A stretch of DNA of 64,000 bases from an uncultured Clostridia bacterium (GTDB lineage: Bacteria > Bacillota > Clostridia > Christensenellales > Borkfalkiaceae), in the NCBI GenBank assembly GCA_947629095.1, contig CANRCK010000003.1, forward strand, positions 62,001 to 126,000, written 5' to 3'. The notes beneath the pieces are model-generated. The model worked only from the letters and a program-made list of their open reading frames with translations. It searched no databases and was not told the origin of the DNA. The translations under genes were made by a program, and so were the position numbers. Below are positions 1 through 8,899 of the stretch, one piece after another (the stretch's first letter is position 1; every line of letters starts with the position of its first letter).

Positions 1-162
1 TGCAAAGCTCTCCGTGGGCGTTTCCAGCACTATATATCTGCCGTCTATATCCACGGGAGTAAGCTTTTCGATGTAGGTGGTATAGTTTATGTGCGAAACA
101 AGCTCCTGCATCTTTTCTTTTATGGGATTATAAATAAAGTCAAAGTTTCCCTTTTCTGCCAT
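1..162 (-). CDS. dnaA: chromosomal replication initiator DnaA, N-terminal fragment
   Basis: Only the first 54 codons lie in the window; the gene runs off the left edge. The peptide begins MAEKGNFDFIYNPIKEKM and continues with YTTYIEKLTPVDIDG and LETPTESFA. This resembles DnaA domain I, the DnaB/SirA-interacting N-terminal domain, where a Y/F-x-T-W/Y-I core is followed by L-P/V-hydrophobic strands and a P-x-x-F helix start. An AAAGGA ribosome site lies upstream on the minus strand. It is divergent from recF, which fits the usual dnaA/recF neighbourhood, although dnaN is not between them here. The AAA+ and DnaA-box-binding domains are outside the window, so the call rests on a short stretch. 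Confidence 0.65.
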   Translation of the reverse strand, partial: MAEKGNFDFIYNPIKEKMQELVSHINYTTYIEKLTPVDIDGRYIVLETPTESFA

Positions 163-179
163 AACGGGTCAAATATCCT

Positions 180-207
180 TTGAATTTTAAAAAATTTTTG
201 CTATAAT
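180..207 (+). promoter_or_regulatory. sigma-A type promoter of recF
   Basis: TTGAAT at 180-185 and a perfect TATAAT at 202-207 are separated by 16 bp. It would start transcription about 65 nt before recF. The intergenic stretch is strongly A/T-rich. Confidence 0.6.
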
Positions 208-277
208 AGTATGAGACGTGATGCTTAAAAACAATTATAATACAAAAAACAATTAAAATAAAGTATTTTCAGCAAAA

Positions 278-1363
278 ATGCGCATAAAAAATTTGAATTT
301 AAAAAATTTCAGAAATTATGCCGACGAAAGAATAGACTTCGGCGTGGGGCTGAACGTCCTCTACGGCAAAAACGCACAGGGCAAAACCAACTGTGCCGAA
401 GCCGTATACTATCTTTGCACAGGCACGTCCCCGCGCGCAAAGCGCGATAAACAGCTCATCCGCCACGGCGAGGAGTTTGCCGAAATTTCAGCAACGGCGG
501 AGGGCAGATACGGCAATCTGGAAATTTCCGCCAAAATCGGCGAAACGGGCAGGGAGATACGGGTAAACGGCAACAAAATCACCCGCAACGCCGATATTCT
601 CGGCAACCTTTTCGCGGTGTTTTTCTCCCCGCACGAGCTTCGTCTCATACAGGACGGTCCCGACGAACGCCGCAGGTTTTTAAACGTCTCAATCTCCCAG
701 CTTTCCCGCCCGTACTATATCGCCCTTGTTCGCTACAACAGGATTCTCGAGCAGCGCAACAATCTTTTAAAGGAAAAAAATCTCAACACGGTCTACGATT
801 TACTGCCCGTCTGGGATGAGGAGCTGTGCAAATACGCCGCCACCGTTGCAAGGCAGCGCGCCGACTTCGTTTCCCGCCTTGCGCCCATCGCCGCGGACTT
901 TCACCGCAAACTCACCGAAGGGGAGGAGACCCTTAAAATTTCCCCCGAAAAGAAGTACGCCGGCAACGAGGAGGAGCTAAAAAAGCGCCTCTATAACGAG
1001 CTTTCAAATAACTACGAGCGCGATATCCGTCTCGGCTATACCGCCTCGGGACCCCATCGCGATGATATCGACATAGAGATAGACGGCGCCGACGCAAAAT
1101 CCTTCGCGTCGCAGGGGCAAACGAGAACGGCGGCTCTTGCCATCAAGCTTGCCGAAGTTGAAATTTTCAGGGAGCTTTCGGGCGAATATCCCGTGCTCGT
1201 CCTCGACGACGTCATGAGCGAGCTGGACCTTCCCCGCCGCAAAAAGCTCGTCGGTCTGACAAAGGACAGGCAGACCATATTGACCTGCACCCACGCCGAG
1301 CGTGTTTTGTACGGGCTTGAAACCACAAAAATCCGTATAGAAGGAGGCAAAGTAAAAAAATGA
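278..1363 (+). CDS. recF: DNA replication and repair protein RecF
   Basis: RecF is an ABC/SMC-like ATPase that helps load RecA at single-strand gaps with RecO and RecR. The 361-residue protein has the family Walker A GKNAQGKTN at residues 30-38. Further along are the conserved SGPHRDD block, an ABC-signature-like SQGQTRTAA and Walker B VLVLDDVMSELD near the C-terminus, all typical of full-length RecF. The start MRIKNLNLKNFRNY matches the family N-terminus, but no Shine-Dalgarno sequence precedes it, only an A/T-rich leader. The stop overlaps the next start (ATGA), so recF and the PHP gene are probably co-translated. The neighbouring dnaA start on the other strand supports a replication-origin region. 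Confidence 0.96.
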   Translation: MRIKNLNLKNFRNYADERIDFGVGLNVLYGKNAQGKTNCAEAVYYLCTGTSPRAKRDKQLIRHGEEFAEISATAEGRYGNLEISAKIGETGREIRVNGNKITRNADILGNLFAVFFSPHELRLIQDGPDERRRFLNVSISQLSRPYYIALVRYNRILEQRNNLLKEKNLNTVYDLLPVWDEELCKYAATVARQRADFVSRLAPIAADFHRKLTEGEETLKISPEKKYAGNEEELKKRLYNELSNNYERDIRLGYTASGPHRDDIDIEIDGADAKSFASQGQTRTAALAIKLAEVEIFRELSGEYPVLVLDDVMSELDLPRRKKLVGLTKDRQTILTCTHAERVLYGLETTKIRIEGGKVKK

Positions 1364-2190
1364 AAGCAGATATGCACGTTCACACCGTCGCTTCCGACGG
1401 TCTGTTCACTCCCGAAAACGTAGCCGAAAACGCAATCAAAGCCAACCTCGGGCTGGTGGTTGTAACCGACCACGACACAGTGTTCAACACCCAAAAATTC
1501 AACACGGTCTGCGAAAAATCGCAGCTTAAAACGGTGAGCGGCATTGAAATTTCCGCTTATGTCGGCGACGTAAAAATCCACACTCTCGGCTACGGCTTCA
1601 ACCCCGAAAATCCCGATTTCCAATCTTTTTTGAACCAACTTTGCCAAGGCTCCTACGTGCGGACGGAGGAAATCTTAAAAAAATTGAAGTGCTGCGGCGT
1701 TCCCGTAACGTTTGAGGAGGCTTCGGCAGAGCGTATAAGCGATAAAACGCCCATTCACGCCATGCACATAGCCCGCGCCGGCGCAAAAAAAGGATATTCA
1801 ACCGACCCCGTAAAATTTTTTATGACATATATGATGTACGGCAAGCCCGCGTTTGTAAATATTTGCCGTCCTTCGCCCGAAGAAGCTATAGAGGTCATCA
1901 ATTCCGCGGGCGGAACGGCTGTAATAGCCCATCCGGGGCGCATAGATTTAAGCAAAAACGACCTGTATTCCCTTATCGTCCGTCTCGCGGGGGCGGGTCT
2001 CGGCGGCATAGAAGCAGTATATTCCGCACATACTGATATACAAACGGCATACTTCAGGGAGATAGCCGAGAAGTTCGGTCTTTTGGTAACGGGCGGTTCC
2101 GATACGCATTTCCAAGGCGGCAACCGCAAAGTCGGTTCACCCGAGTTCCACCCGTCAGAAGAACTTCTCAAAAGGTTAAAAATTTGTTGA
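1360..2190 (+). CDS. PHP-domain metal-dependent phosphoesterase
   Basis: This 276-residue protein has the metal-binding signatures of the PHP superfamily: HVH at residues 6-8, TDHDT near 36-40, GIEIS, HPGRIDL, and GSDTHFQGG at the C-terminal end. Members of this size are usually compared with TrpH / nucleoside 3',5'-bisphosphate phosphatases, which hydrolyse small phosphoesters such as pAp or short RNA ends. The exact substrate cannot be told from sequence. It starts inside the recF stop codon and its 3' end overlaps the start of the VanW-like gene, so it sits in a tight recF operon. Confidence 0.85.
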   Translation: MKADMHVHTVASDGLFTPENVAENAIKANLGLVVVTDHDTVFNTQKFNTVCEKSQLKTVSGIEISAYVGDVKIHTLGYGFNPENPDFQSFLNQLCQGSYVRTEEILKKLKCCGVPVTFEEASAERISDKTPIHAMHIARAGAKKGYSTDPVKFFMTYMMYGKPAFVNICRPSPEEAIEVINSAGGTAVIAHPGRIDLSKNDLYSLIVRLAGAGLGGIEAVYSAHTDIQTAYFREIAEKFGLLVTGGSDTHFQGGNRKVGSPEFHPSEELLKRLKIC

Positions 2191-3464
2191 AATTAATAAA
2201 AAAACTCAATATACTCCTCGTAATGTCCGCCGTCACGGCGGGCTTTATTTTTTGTTTGTGCGGATTTTTGCGCGCCGTTCCAAAGGGAGTCACGGTAAAC
2301 GGCGAAAACGTCGGCGGGCTTACTGTCCCGTCCGCGGTTGAAAAGCTGCGCCAAAAAACGGCGGAGGAATTAAAGGGCAAATCCCTGTGCATATACGGCG
2401 CAAAAGCCCGGTACGTGTTCACTTATCCCGAAATTTCCTTCAAGGACGATTTCAAAAACGTGCTCGGCTCGGTAAAGCGCGGCGGCGAATATAGCGCAAA
2501 CGTAAGTTATTATCTATGCGGCATGGACGAGATTATAAACGATATTTGCCGCGAGGAAAAGGTCGAACGCGTGGAGCCTTACGCCAAGTTCCGCACCTCG
2601 GGGGAGCCGTTCTACTACTTTGAGGGCGCGGACGGCAAACAGCCGGACATAGCCCGGCTCAAAGCCGACATTCAAGCCGCGCTCAAAGGCGGGTTCGAAT
2701 CTGTAAAAATAAAATATCTCACCGCGTTCCGCCGCACCTCTCTCGACTCCGTCCGTCAAAAAACCGCTCTTCTCGGCAAATTCACAACCTATTTCGACGC
2801 CTCAAACACCAACCGCGCGTGCAATATCCGCCTTGCCGCGGCGCTGTTGAACGGCGTTAAGGTAGAGGGCGGCAAAACGCTTTCGTTCAATGATACTGTG
2901 GGGGCAAGGCTTCCCGAACGCGGTTTCCGTTCCGCAAAAATCATAGAAAACGGAGAGTATGTGGAGGGTGTCGGCGGCGGAGTCTGTCAGGTCAGCACCA
3001 CGCTCTATAACGCCGCTCTTCTTTCGGGCATGGCGGTCACGGAATATCATCCCCATTCCCTGTCGGTGGGCTACGTCGCTCCCTCGCGCGACGCAATGGT
3101 CAGCGGCAGCTCGTGCGACCTCAAATTCAAAAACCCCTCGGCTTGCCCCGTCTATATCCGTTCCCGCACGGGCAACGGCTACGTCACGTTTGAGCTATAC
3201 GGCAAGAGCGACGGCGCAAAATACTCGCTCGAAACGGTCGTAAGGCAGACCATTCCCGCAGAGGAAGAGCTCTGCGCCGACCCTTCGCAGGTCAGGGAGG
3301 GGAAGGACGGCTTGATAAGCGAGGGCTACCTCGTCGTCAACCGCTCGGGTTTTATAAAAAAAATAAAGATCCGCACCGACCGCTACGCTCCGCAAAAGCG
3401 CGTAATTTTTCCCGCGGACCTGTCCCCACAAGACGGCGCGGGCGAGCCTTCGGAATCCGCTTAA
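2184..3464 (+). CDS. VanW family protein
   Basis: This 426-residue protein has one N-terminal membrane segment (about residues 8-29), then a region like the peptidoglycan-binding-4 / YoaR-type domain (VTVNGENVGGLT). A C-terminal VanW domain carries GGGVCQVSTTLYNAAL and YHPHSLSVGYV, hallmarks of the family. VanW proteins are cell-surface proteins of unsettled biochemical function, first named from vancomycin-resistance clusters. There is no vanA/vanH/vanX here, so resistance is not implied. The start is TTG, either at 2184 or 2187, with AAAGG at 2171-2175. It overlaps the end of the PHP gene, implying translational coupling. Confidence 0.88.
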   Translation: MLKLIKKLNILLVMSAVTAGFIFCLCGFLRAVPKGVTVNGENVGGLTVPSAVEKLRQKTAEELKGKSLCIYGAKARYVFTYPEISFKDDFKNVLGSVKRGGEYSANVSYYLCGMDEIINDICREEKVERVEPYAKFRTSGEPFYYFEGADGKQPDIARLKADIQAALKGGFESVKIKYLTAFRRTSLDSVRQKTALLGKFTTYFDASNTNRACNIRLAAALLNGVKVEGGKTLSFNDTVGARLPERGFRSAKIIENGEYVEGVGGGVCQVSTTLYNAALLSGMAVTEYHPHSLSVGYVAPSRDAMVSGSSCDLKFKNPSACPVYIRSRTGNGYVTFELYGKSDGAKYSLETVVRQTIPAEEELCADPSQVREGKDGLISEGYLVVNRSGFIKKIKIRTDRYAPQKRVIFPADLSPQDGAGEPSESA

Positions 3465-3497
3465 AATTGAAAATTTTAATTTTTAATACCCAATAAC

Positions 3498-3526
3498 TTG
3501 TATTTTGAAATATATTGTGCTATACT
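3498..3526 (+). promoter_or_regulatory. promoter of plsX-rnc-smc-ftsY run
   Basis: TTGTAT at 3498-3503 and TATACT at 3521-3526 are separated by 17 bp, 31 nt before the plsX start. The open frame extends upstream to a TTG that is actually part of this -35 box, which argues against that longer start. Confidence 0.65.
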
Positions 3527-3557
3527 TAACAAGTATCAATTTTTTACGGAGAAGTAT

Positions 3558-4592
3558 ATGATTAAAATATTGCTCGACGCCATGGGCGGCGACAACTCCA
3601 CCTCCGTCACCGTAAAGGGCGCCGTAGACGCGCTTGCGGCGGACAAGGACCTCTGTCTCATACTCACCGGCAGGCAGCGGGAGATAGACGGGGAGCTTTC
3701 AAAATACAAATACGATAAATCCCGTCTCGAAATAGTCGACTGTCCCGACGTTATCGATATGAACGAAGTTCCCACCGAGGCTGTAAAAAAGAAGGGTTCC
3801 TCCCTCGTGACGGCATATTGGATGCTCAAAAAGCAGGATGATATCTGCGCCCTCGTAACGGCTGGTTCCACGGGCGCCACCATAGTAGGCGGTCAGCTTA
3901 TTTTGGGCAGAATCCGCGGCGTAAAGCGCCCCGCTCTCTGTCCCGCAATCCCCAATTCCCGCGGCACGTTCACCCTTCTTTGCGACTGCGGCGCCAACGC
4001 CGAGTGCAAGCCCGCAATGCTCTGCCAATTCGCCGTACTTGCCTCCGCCTATGCCCAAGTCGGCTTCGGCGTAAAAAACCCCAAAGTGGGGCTTTTGAAC
4101 AACGGCACCGAGGAGCATAAGGGCGACCCTCTCCATCAGGAAACTTATAAATACCTGTCAAAAATGCGCGGCATCAACTTCATCGGCAACGTCGAGGGCA
4201 GGGATATAATGATGGGCGACTGCGACGTAGTCGTCTCCGATGGCTTTTCCGGCAACATCGCCCTGAAATCTATGGAGGGCTGCGGCAAGCTCGTCATCGA
4301 CGTAATGAAAAAGGAATTCACAAAAAATCTCCGCTCCAAGCTCGGCTATCTGGGCGCAAGGGGAGTGGTAAAGAGAATGCGCGGGCAGCTCGATTTCAAC
4401 CGCTTCGGCGGCGCCCTGCTGCTTGGGTTAAAAAAAGTAGTGGTAAAAAGCCACGGCTCTTCCAAGCCCGAAACAATCACCGCTTCTATCGCCAACGCCG
4501 CGCAAATCTATCGCAACGGTCTCGTGCCCGCGGTTGAAAAGCTTCTCGGCGAGGTGGACCTCGATTCTTTGATTCCCGCCGAGGAAGTTTAA
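3558..4592 (+). CDS. plsX: phosphate acyltransferase PlsX
   Basis: PlsX makes acyl-phosphate from acyl-ACP and orthophosphate, the first step of PlsX/PlsY phosphatidic acid synthesis, at the membrane. The 344-residue protein starts MIKILLDAMGGDNS, the family signature. It contains AGSTGATIVGGQL, CDCGANAECKP, GLLNNGTEEHKG and DGFSGNIALKSMEG, all conserved PlsX blocks. The ATG at 3558 is chosen because ACGGAGAAG precedes it and a promoter lies just upstream. The stop overlaps rnc (TAATG). The fabD, fabG and acpP genes that often separate plsX and rnc in other Bacillota are absent. Confidence 0.96.
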   Translation: MIKILLDAMGGDNSTSVTVKGAVDALAADKDLCLILTGRQREIDGELSKYKYDKSRLEIVDCPDVIDMNEVPTEAVKKKGSSLVTAYWMLKKQDDICALVTAGSTGATIVGGQLILGRIRGVKRPALCPAIPNSRGTFTLLCDCGANAECKPAMLCQFAVLASAYAQVGFGVKNPKVGLLNNGTEEHKGDPLHQETYKYLSKMRGINFIGNVEGRDIMMGDCDVVVSDGFSGNIALKSMEGCGKLVIDVMKKEFTKNLRSKLGYLGARGVVKRMRGQLDFNRFGGALLLGLKKVVVKSHGSSKPETITASIANAAQIYRNGLVPAVEKLLGEVDLDSLIPAEEV

Positions 4593-5221
4593 TGAACTAT
4601 CCCGCAATTGAAAGTCGTCTCGGCTACGTTTTTAAAGATAAAAAATTATTAAAGCGCGCTCTCACCCTGTCGTCGTACGACCCCGAGGACAACAACCAGA
4701 TTCTCGAGTTTTTCGGCGATGCCATTCTCGAATTTCTTGTATCCGAAAAAATTTACGACGAAGACAAAACCGAGGGCGAGCTTACCGAAAGGCGCAAAAT
4801 GTTCGTGTCGGACAGCGCGCTCACCCCCGTCTCCGAAAGTTTGGGGCTTTCGGAATTTTTCATCAAGAGCAAGGGGGATACCGTTCTCAAAAAATCCATT
4901 CCGTCCGCATACGAGGCTGTGCTTGCCGCAATATATCTCGACGGCGGTATGGACGCGGCGCGGTCCTTTGTCTATCGGACGCTTCCATTCAAACCCGCGC
5001 AGCCGCCCAAAAATTACAAGGGCGAGCTTCAGGAGCTTCTCCAAAGCCGCGGCATGCCCCTTCCGGAGTACCGGCGGGAGGACATAGGCACTCCCCAAAA
5101 ACCGGAATTCCGTTCAAAAATCAATGTGGACGGCAAAGAGTTTTCCGGCGAAGCGGGCAGCGTAAAAAACGCCGACCAGCTTGCCGCACGGGCGGCTCTG
5201 GAATATTTAAACCGCCGCTGA
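4592..5221 (+). CDS. rnc: ribonuclease III
   Basis: RNase III cleaves double-stranded RNA in rRNA processing and mRNA turnover. The 209-residue protein is slightly short for the family but has both domains. The catalytic N-terminal domain carries the signature NNQILEFFGDAILEFL near residues 30-45 and the second acidic cluster YEAVLAAIYLDGG. The C-terminal dsRNA-binding domain starts at KGELQELLQ and ends in ADQLAARAALEYL. Its ATG overlaps the plsX stop, and smc follows after 57 nt, matching the common rnc-smc-ftsY order. Confidence 0.95.
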   Translation: MNYPAIESRLGYVFKDKKLLKRALTLSSYDPEDNNQILEFFGDAILEFLVSEKIYDEDKTEGELTERRKMFVSDSALTPVSESLGLSEFFIKSKGDTVLKKSIPSAYEAVLAAIYLDGGMDAARSFVYRTLPFKPAQPPKNYKGELQELLQSRGMPLPEYRREDIGTPQKPEFRSKINVDGKEFSGEAGSVKNADQLAARAALEYLNRR

Positions 5222-5278
5222 CAGGGCTTACGCTCACGGCGGGCGCAAAAAAAGAAAAACAAGGCAACAAGGTAAATT

Positions 5279-8200
5279 ATGCTCACGTTCAAGCAGATAC
5301 AACTCATAGGCTTTAAATCCTTCGCCGATAAAACGGTAATTCCCCTCGGCGAGGGCGTAACCTGTATAGTAGGTCCCAACGGCTGCGGCAAGTCCAACGT
5401 AGCCGATGCCATTCGCTGGGTTCTCGGCGAACAGTCGGCAAAGATGATGCGCGGCTCCCAGATGATGGACGTTATTTTCGGCGGCACCGAAAAGCGCCGT
5501 ATGATGTCCTTTTGCGAGGTTACTTTAACCTTCGACAACACCAACCGCATCTTCGATATCGACTGCGACGAGGTTGAAATGACCCGCCGCCTCTACCGCG
5601 ACGGCACCAGCGAATACGTCCTCAACAAGCAAGTTTCCCGTATGAAGGAGCTAACCAGGCTTCTCCACGGCGCAGGCGCCGCAAAGGAGGGCTACTCCAT
5701 CATAGGTCAGGGCAGAATAGAGCAGATAATGAACGCCAAGCCCGAGGACAGGCGCTCCATATTCGAGGAAGCAACCGGCATTGTCGTATTCAAGGACAGA
5801 AAGGCTGAAGCCGAAAGAAAGCTTGCCGCCGCGCGCGACAATCTTTTTGTGTTCAACCAAAGATTACAGGAAGTGGAAAGAATACTTCCGTCGCAAAAAA
5901 AGGCTGCGGAAAACGCCTTAAAGTATCGCGATTTATATTCACAGCTCCGTATGCAGGAGATGAACTTATACATAGTCCGCCACGACAGCGCCGCAGGTGA
6001 AAAAGCCACCCTTGCAACGCAGGCTGCCGCGCTTGCCGAGGGTTTAAACGCCGTTGAACAGCGCGCGGAAGACCTCTTAAAGGAGTATCAGGACCGCCGC
6101 GACATGGTAAACCGTGCGGACATCGATTTGCAGGATCTTAACGACAGGATCCGCCGCTACGAAGTCAGCATCGAGCACAAGAGCGGACAAACCCAGCTCT
6201 ATGCCGAAAAAGCACGCGCGGTAAAGGCGCGTCTTGCCTCCGCGCAGGAAGAGTTGAGCTATTCCGCAAAGAGAATCGATGAAATCGACAGGGAACTAAA
6301 GCGCGCCGAAGCCGTAAGCAGCAGGAATGCCGAGCGCATCAGCGCCCAGACCGCAGCGTGCGACGGTCTCCGCAGCCGTATAAACGATTTAACCAAAACC
6401 ATCGCCGAATACGAATATATGACGGGCGAACACCGCAAAAAAGTAATGGACGCTTTCAAGGACCTTTCCGAAATGCGCCAGAATATGGGTTCGCTCTCCG
6501 CCCAAAAGGAATTGCTTGCCGAGCGCCTTTCCGAAATCGAAGCCGATATGGAAAAAATACGCGCCCGCAGGGACGCCGCCCGCGACGAATATGCGGGTTG
6601 TATTCAAAAAAGCAACGCTCTCTCCGAATTTCTGGGCAACGAGGACTCCTTTTTGGAGGAAGCGGAAAGAAAGGTGGAGGAGGCTGAAAACCGCGTACAG
6701 CTTCTTGTTAAGCAGGTGTACGACGCCGAAGCGCTGGTAAAATCCATCGAGACCAGCCTCGAAACGTACAGGGCGCTCCGCGACAAGTTCGAAGGCTACG
6801 TTTATTCCGTAAGAAACTTGTTGAGCCGCAGCCTGAACGATATGGACCTGTCCTCGCGCATACAGGGCTTGATTGCCGACGTAGTCTCCTGCGACAAGGA
6901 GTATGAAGTGGCAATCGAAACGGCGTTCGGCGGTTCCATGCAGAACGTAATCACCCGCACCCGCGACGACGCAAAGTATCTAATAGAATATCTCCAGCGC
7001 ACCCGCTCAGGTCAGGTCACCTTCCTTCCCATCGAGGCAATGCGTCCCCACTACGAAAACGATCAGATAAAGTCCGCCGTCCGCGACAAAGGCGCGCTCG
7101 GCTACGCCATAAATTTGGTAAAGTTCGATAAAAAGTACGAGAACGTAATACATAATCTTCTCGGAAATACTCTTATAGTCGATAATATACAAAACGCCAC
7201 GCTCATTGCCGCAAGATATCCGCGCGCGTTTAAAATAGTCACGTTGAACGGCGACGTCATCGCCGTCAGCGGCTCTATGACGGGCGGTTCCCGCAGGGAA
7301 AATTCGGGCAACCTTCTGGCAAACGAGCGCAGAATAAAGGAGTTGGAGGAAAGTCTCGAAACAAAGCAAAATTTCCTTTCCCGCGCAGGCGAAAGGCGCA
7401 AGGAGCTTGACGCCGCCAAAGCCGCCGCGGACGAGGAGCTTGATTTGCTTCATTCCCGCCTTCAGGACGCAAGGGTGGAGTTCGCTCAGTTGACCGAAAA
7501 GCAGTCCGCATTGATGCAGGCGCAAACCTCGGCTGAAAGCGAATACGCCGCCTACGGTCAGTCCGTCGCCGCTCTCCGCCAAAGGCTCTCCGGGCTGGAC
7601 AGCGAGTACTCCGGCATCAGCCGCGGCGCAAGCGATTTAACCGCGCAGTCGGACGAGGCTACCGAAAAGATGGACGATATGAGCGCCCACTACGACAAAC
7701 TCATTGCCGACCGCACCGCGGCAAGCGACAAGCTCAATTCATTGCTCGTTGAAATAGCTTCGCTCGAGAGCGCCGTAAAGGCGGGCGCCGAAAACACCGT
7801 CCGTCTCACCAACGAGCGCAACTCCTTAACCGATAAAATCAAGGAAATAAACGCAAATATCCCCGCCATACAGGGCGAAATAGAGGAGCTAAACTTGCAG
7901 GCGGAGCGCACCGCCCTCACCGCCGAGGAACAGGCTGTTGTAAACGACCTCCGCCGCCGCATACAGGAGACAACCGCCGCAAAGGCGCAGCATAACGAGC
8001 GCATAAAGCAGATAGACGGCGAAAGATTGGAGTGCGCCACCGAGCGCGATAAATTGCAGGATAGGCAGCACGCCGTTGAAATGGCTGTGCTCAAAATCGA
8101 CAGCGATCTCGAAAATCTGCAGCAGCGCATCACGGAGGAATACGGCGCCGACTACGAGGCTTGCCTCGAATATAAGGTCGAAGGTTTCGACGCCACAGGC

Positions 8201-8878
8201 GCAAACTCTAAAATAACCTCTCTCCGCCGTCAGCTCGGCGCGCTCGGCGGATACAACGAGGAGGCGGTTGCCGAATACGAGGAAACAGTCGCCCGTCACG
8301 AAAAGATGCTCGTCGACAAGGAGGACCTCGAAAAGGCGATAGGCGATTTGACTACCGCCCTCGACGATATTCGCGCCGAAATGCTCAAAATCTTCAACGA
8401 GGGTTTTGAAACGATAAGCGAAAACTTCAAACGCACTTTCAAGGAATTGTTCGGCGGCGGCAGGGCAGAGCTTCAGCTCGACTACACCGACTGCGACGAT
8501 CCCCTTAACGCCGGCGTTGAAATAATAGCCTGTCCTCCAGGCAAAAAGCTCACAAAAATTTCCCTTCTTTCTGGCGGCGAACGCGCGCTCACTGCAATAG
8601 CCATACTATTTGCAATAATCGGCATGCGCCCCATGCCCTTCTGCGTTCTCGACGAAATAGAAGCCGCGCTCGACGAAGCCAACGTCGCCCGCTATGCAAA
8701 ATATCTCAAAAAATTTGCCCAAAACACACAGTTCATAGTAATCACTCACCGTAAGCCCACTATGGAAAACGCCGATATCCTCTTCGGCGTTACCATGGAG
8801 GAAAAGGGCGTTTCAAAAATAGTTTCCGTCAAGCTCTCCGAAGTAGAGTCGAGGCTGGGCGGCGACACCGTTCAATAA
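5279..8878 (+). CDS. smc: chromosome segregation ATPase SMC
   Basis: SMC condenses and aligns the chromosome together with ScpA and ScpB. The 1,199-residue length is typical. The N-terminal head has Walker A GPNGCGKSN at residues 32-40 and GQGRIEQIMNAKPEDRR. Two long coiled-coil arms flank a hinge around residues 510-660 (QGLIADVVSC, GSMTGGSRRE). The C-terminal head has the ABC signature LLSGGERALTAIA and Walker B VLDEIEAALDEAN. An AAGG ribosome site lies just upstream. ftsY follows 21 nt later. Confidence 0.97.
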   Translation: MLTFKQIQLIGFKSFADKTVIPLGEGVTCIVGPNGCGKSNVADAIRWVLGEQSAKMMRGSQMMDVIFGGTEKRRMMSFCEVTLTFDNTNRIFDIDCDEVEMTRRLYRDGTSEYVLNKQVSRMKELTRLLHGAGAAKEGYSIIGQGRIEQIMNAKPEDRRSIFEEATGIVVFKDRKAEAERKLAAARDNLFVFNQRLQEVERILPSQKKAAENALKYRDLYSQLRMQEMNLYIVRHDSAAGEKATLATQAAALAEGLNAVEQRAEDLLKEYQDRRDMVNRADIDLQDLNDRIRRYEVSIEHKSGQTQLYAEKARAVKARLASAQEELSYSAKRIDEIDRELKRAEAVSSRNAERISAQTAACDGLRSRINDLTKTIAEYEYMTGEHRKKVMDAFKDLSEMRQNMGSLSAQKELLAERLSEIEADMEKIRARRDAARDEYAGCIQKSNALSEFLGNEDSFLEEAERKVEEAENRVQLLVKQVYDAEALVKSIETSLETYRALRDKFEGYVYSVRNLLSRSLNDMDLSSRIQGLIADVVSCDKEYEVAIETAFGGSMQNVITRTRDDAKYLIEYLQRTRSGQVTFLPIEAMRPHYENDQIKSAVRDKGALGYAINLVKFDKKYENVIHNLLGNTLIVDNIQNATLIAARYPRAFKIVTLNGDVIAVSGSMTGGSRRENSGNLLANERRIKELEESLETKQNFLSRAGERRKELDAAKAAADEELDLLHSRLQDARVEFAQLTEKQSALMQAQTSAESEYAAYGQSVAALRQRLSGLDSEYSGISRGASDLTAQSDEATEKMDDMSAHYDKLIADRTAASDKLNSLLVEIASLESAVKAGAENTVRLTNERNSLTDKIKEINANIPAIQGEIEELNLQAERTALTAEEQAVVNDLRRRIQETTAAKAQHNERIKQIDGERLECATERDKLQDRQHAVEMAVLKIDSDLENLQQRITEEYGADYEACLEYKVEGFDATGANSKITSLRRQLGALGGYNEEAVAEYEETVARHEKMLVDKEDLEKAIGDLTTALDDIRAEMLKIFNEGFETISENFKRTFKELFGGGRAELQLDYTDCDDPLNAGVEIIACPPGKKLTKISLLSGGERALTAIAILFAIIGMRPMPFCVLDEIEAALDEANVARYAKYLKKFAQNTQFIVITHRKPTMENADILFGVTMEEKGVSKIVSVKLSEVESRLGGDTVQ

Positions 8879-8899
8879 AACTCGATACAGGTGTAAAAA

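Noticed and set aside
163..277. Replication origin in the dnaA/recF gap
   Set aside because: No DnaA-box-like TTATNCACA cluster was seen in this short gap; an origin could lie left of the window.
1036..1647. Minus-strand frame over recF and the PHP gene
   Set aside because: Shadow of conserved coding sequence on the other strand; no ribosome site or known motif.
2184..3464. Vancomycin-resistance locus because of the VanW-type gene
   Set aside because: No vanH, vanA/B, vanX or sensor genes are nearby; VanW-type proteins are common in Clostridia without resistance.
3498..3557. Longer PlsX start at TTG 3498
   Set aside because: That TTG is the -35 box of a good promoter; the family N-terminus and ribosome site fit ATG 3558.
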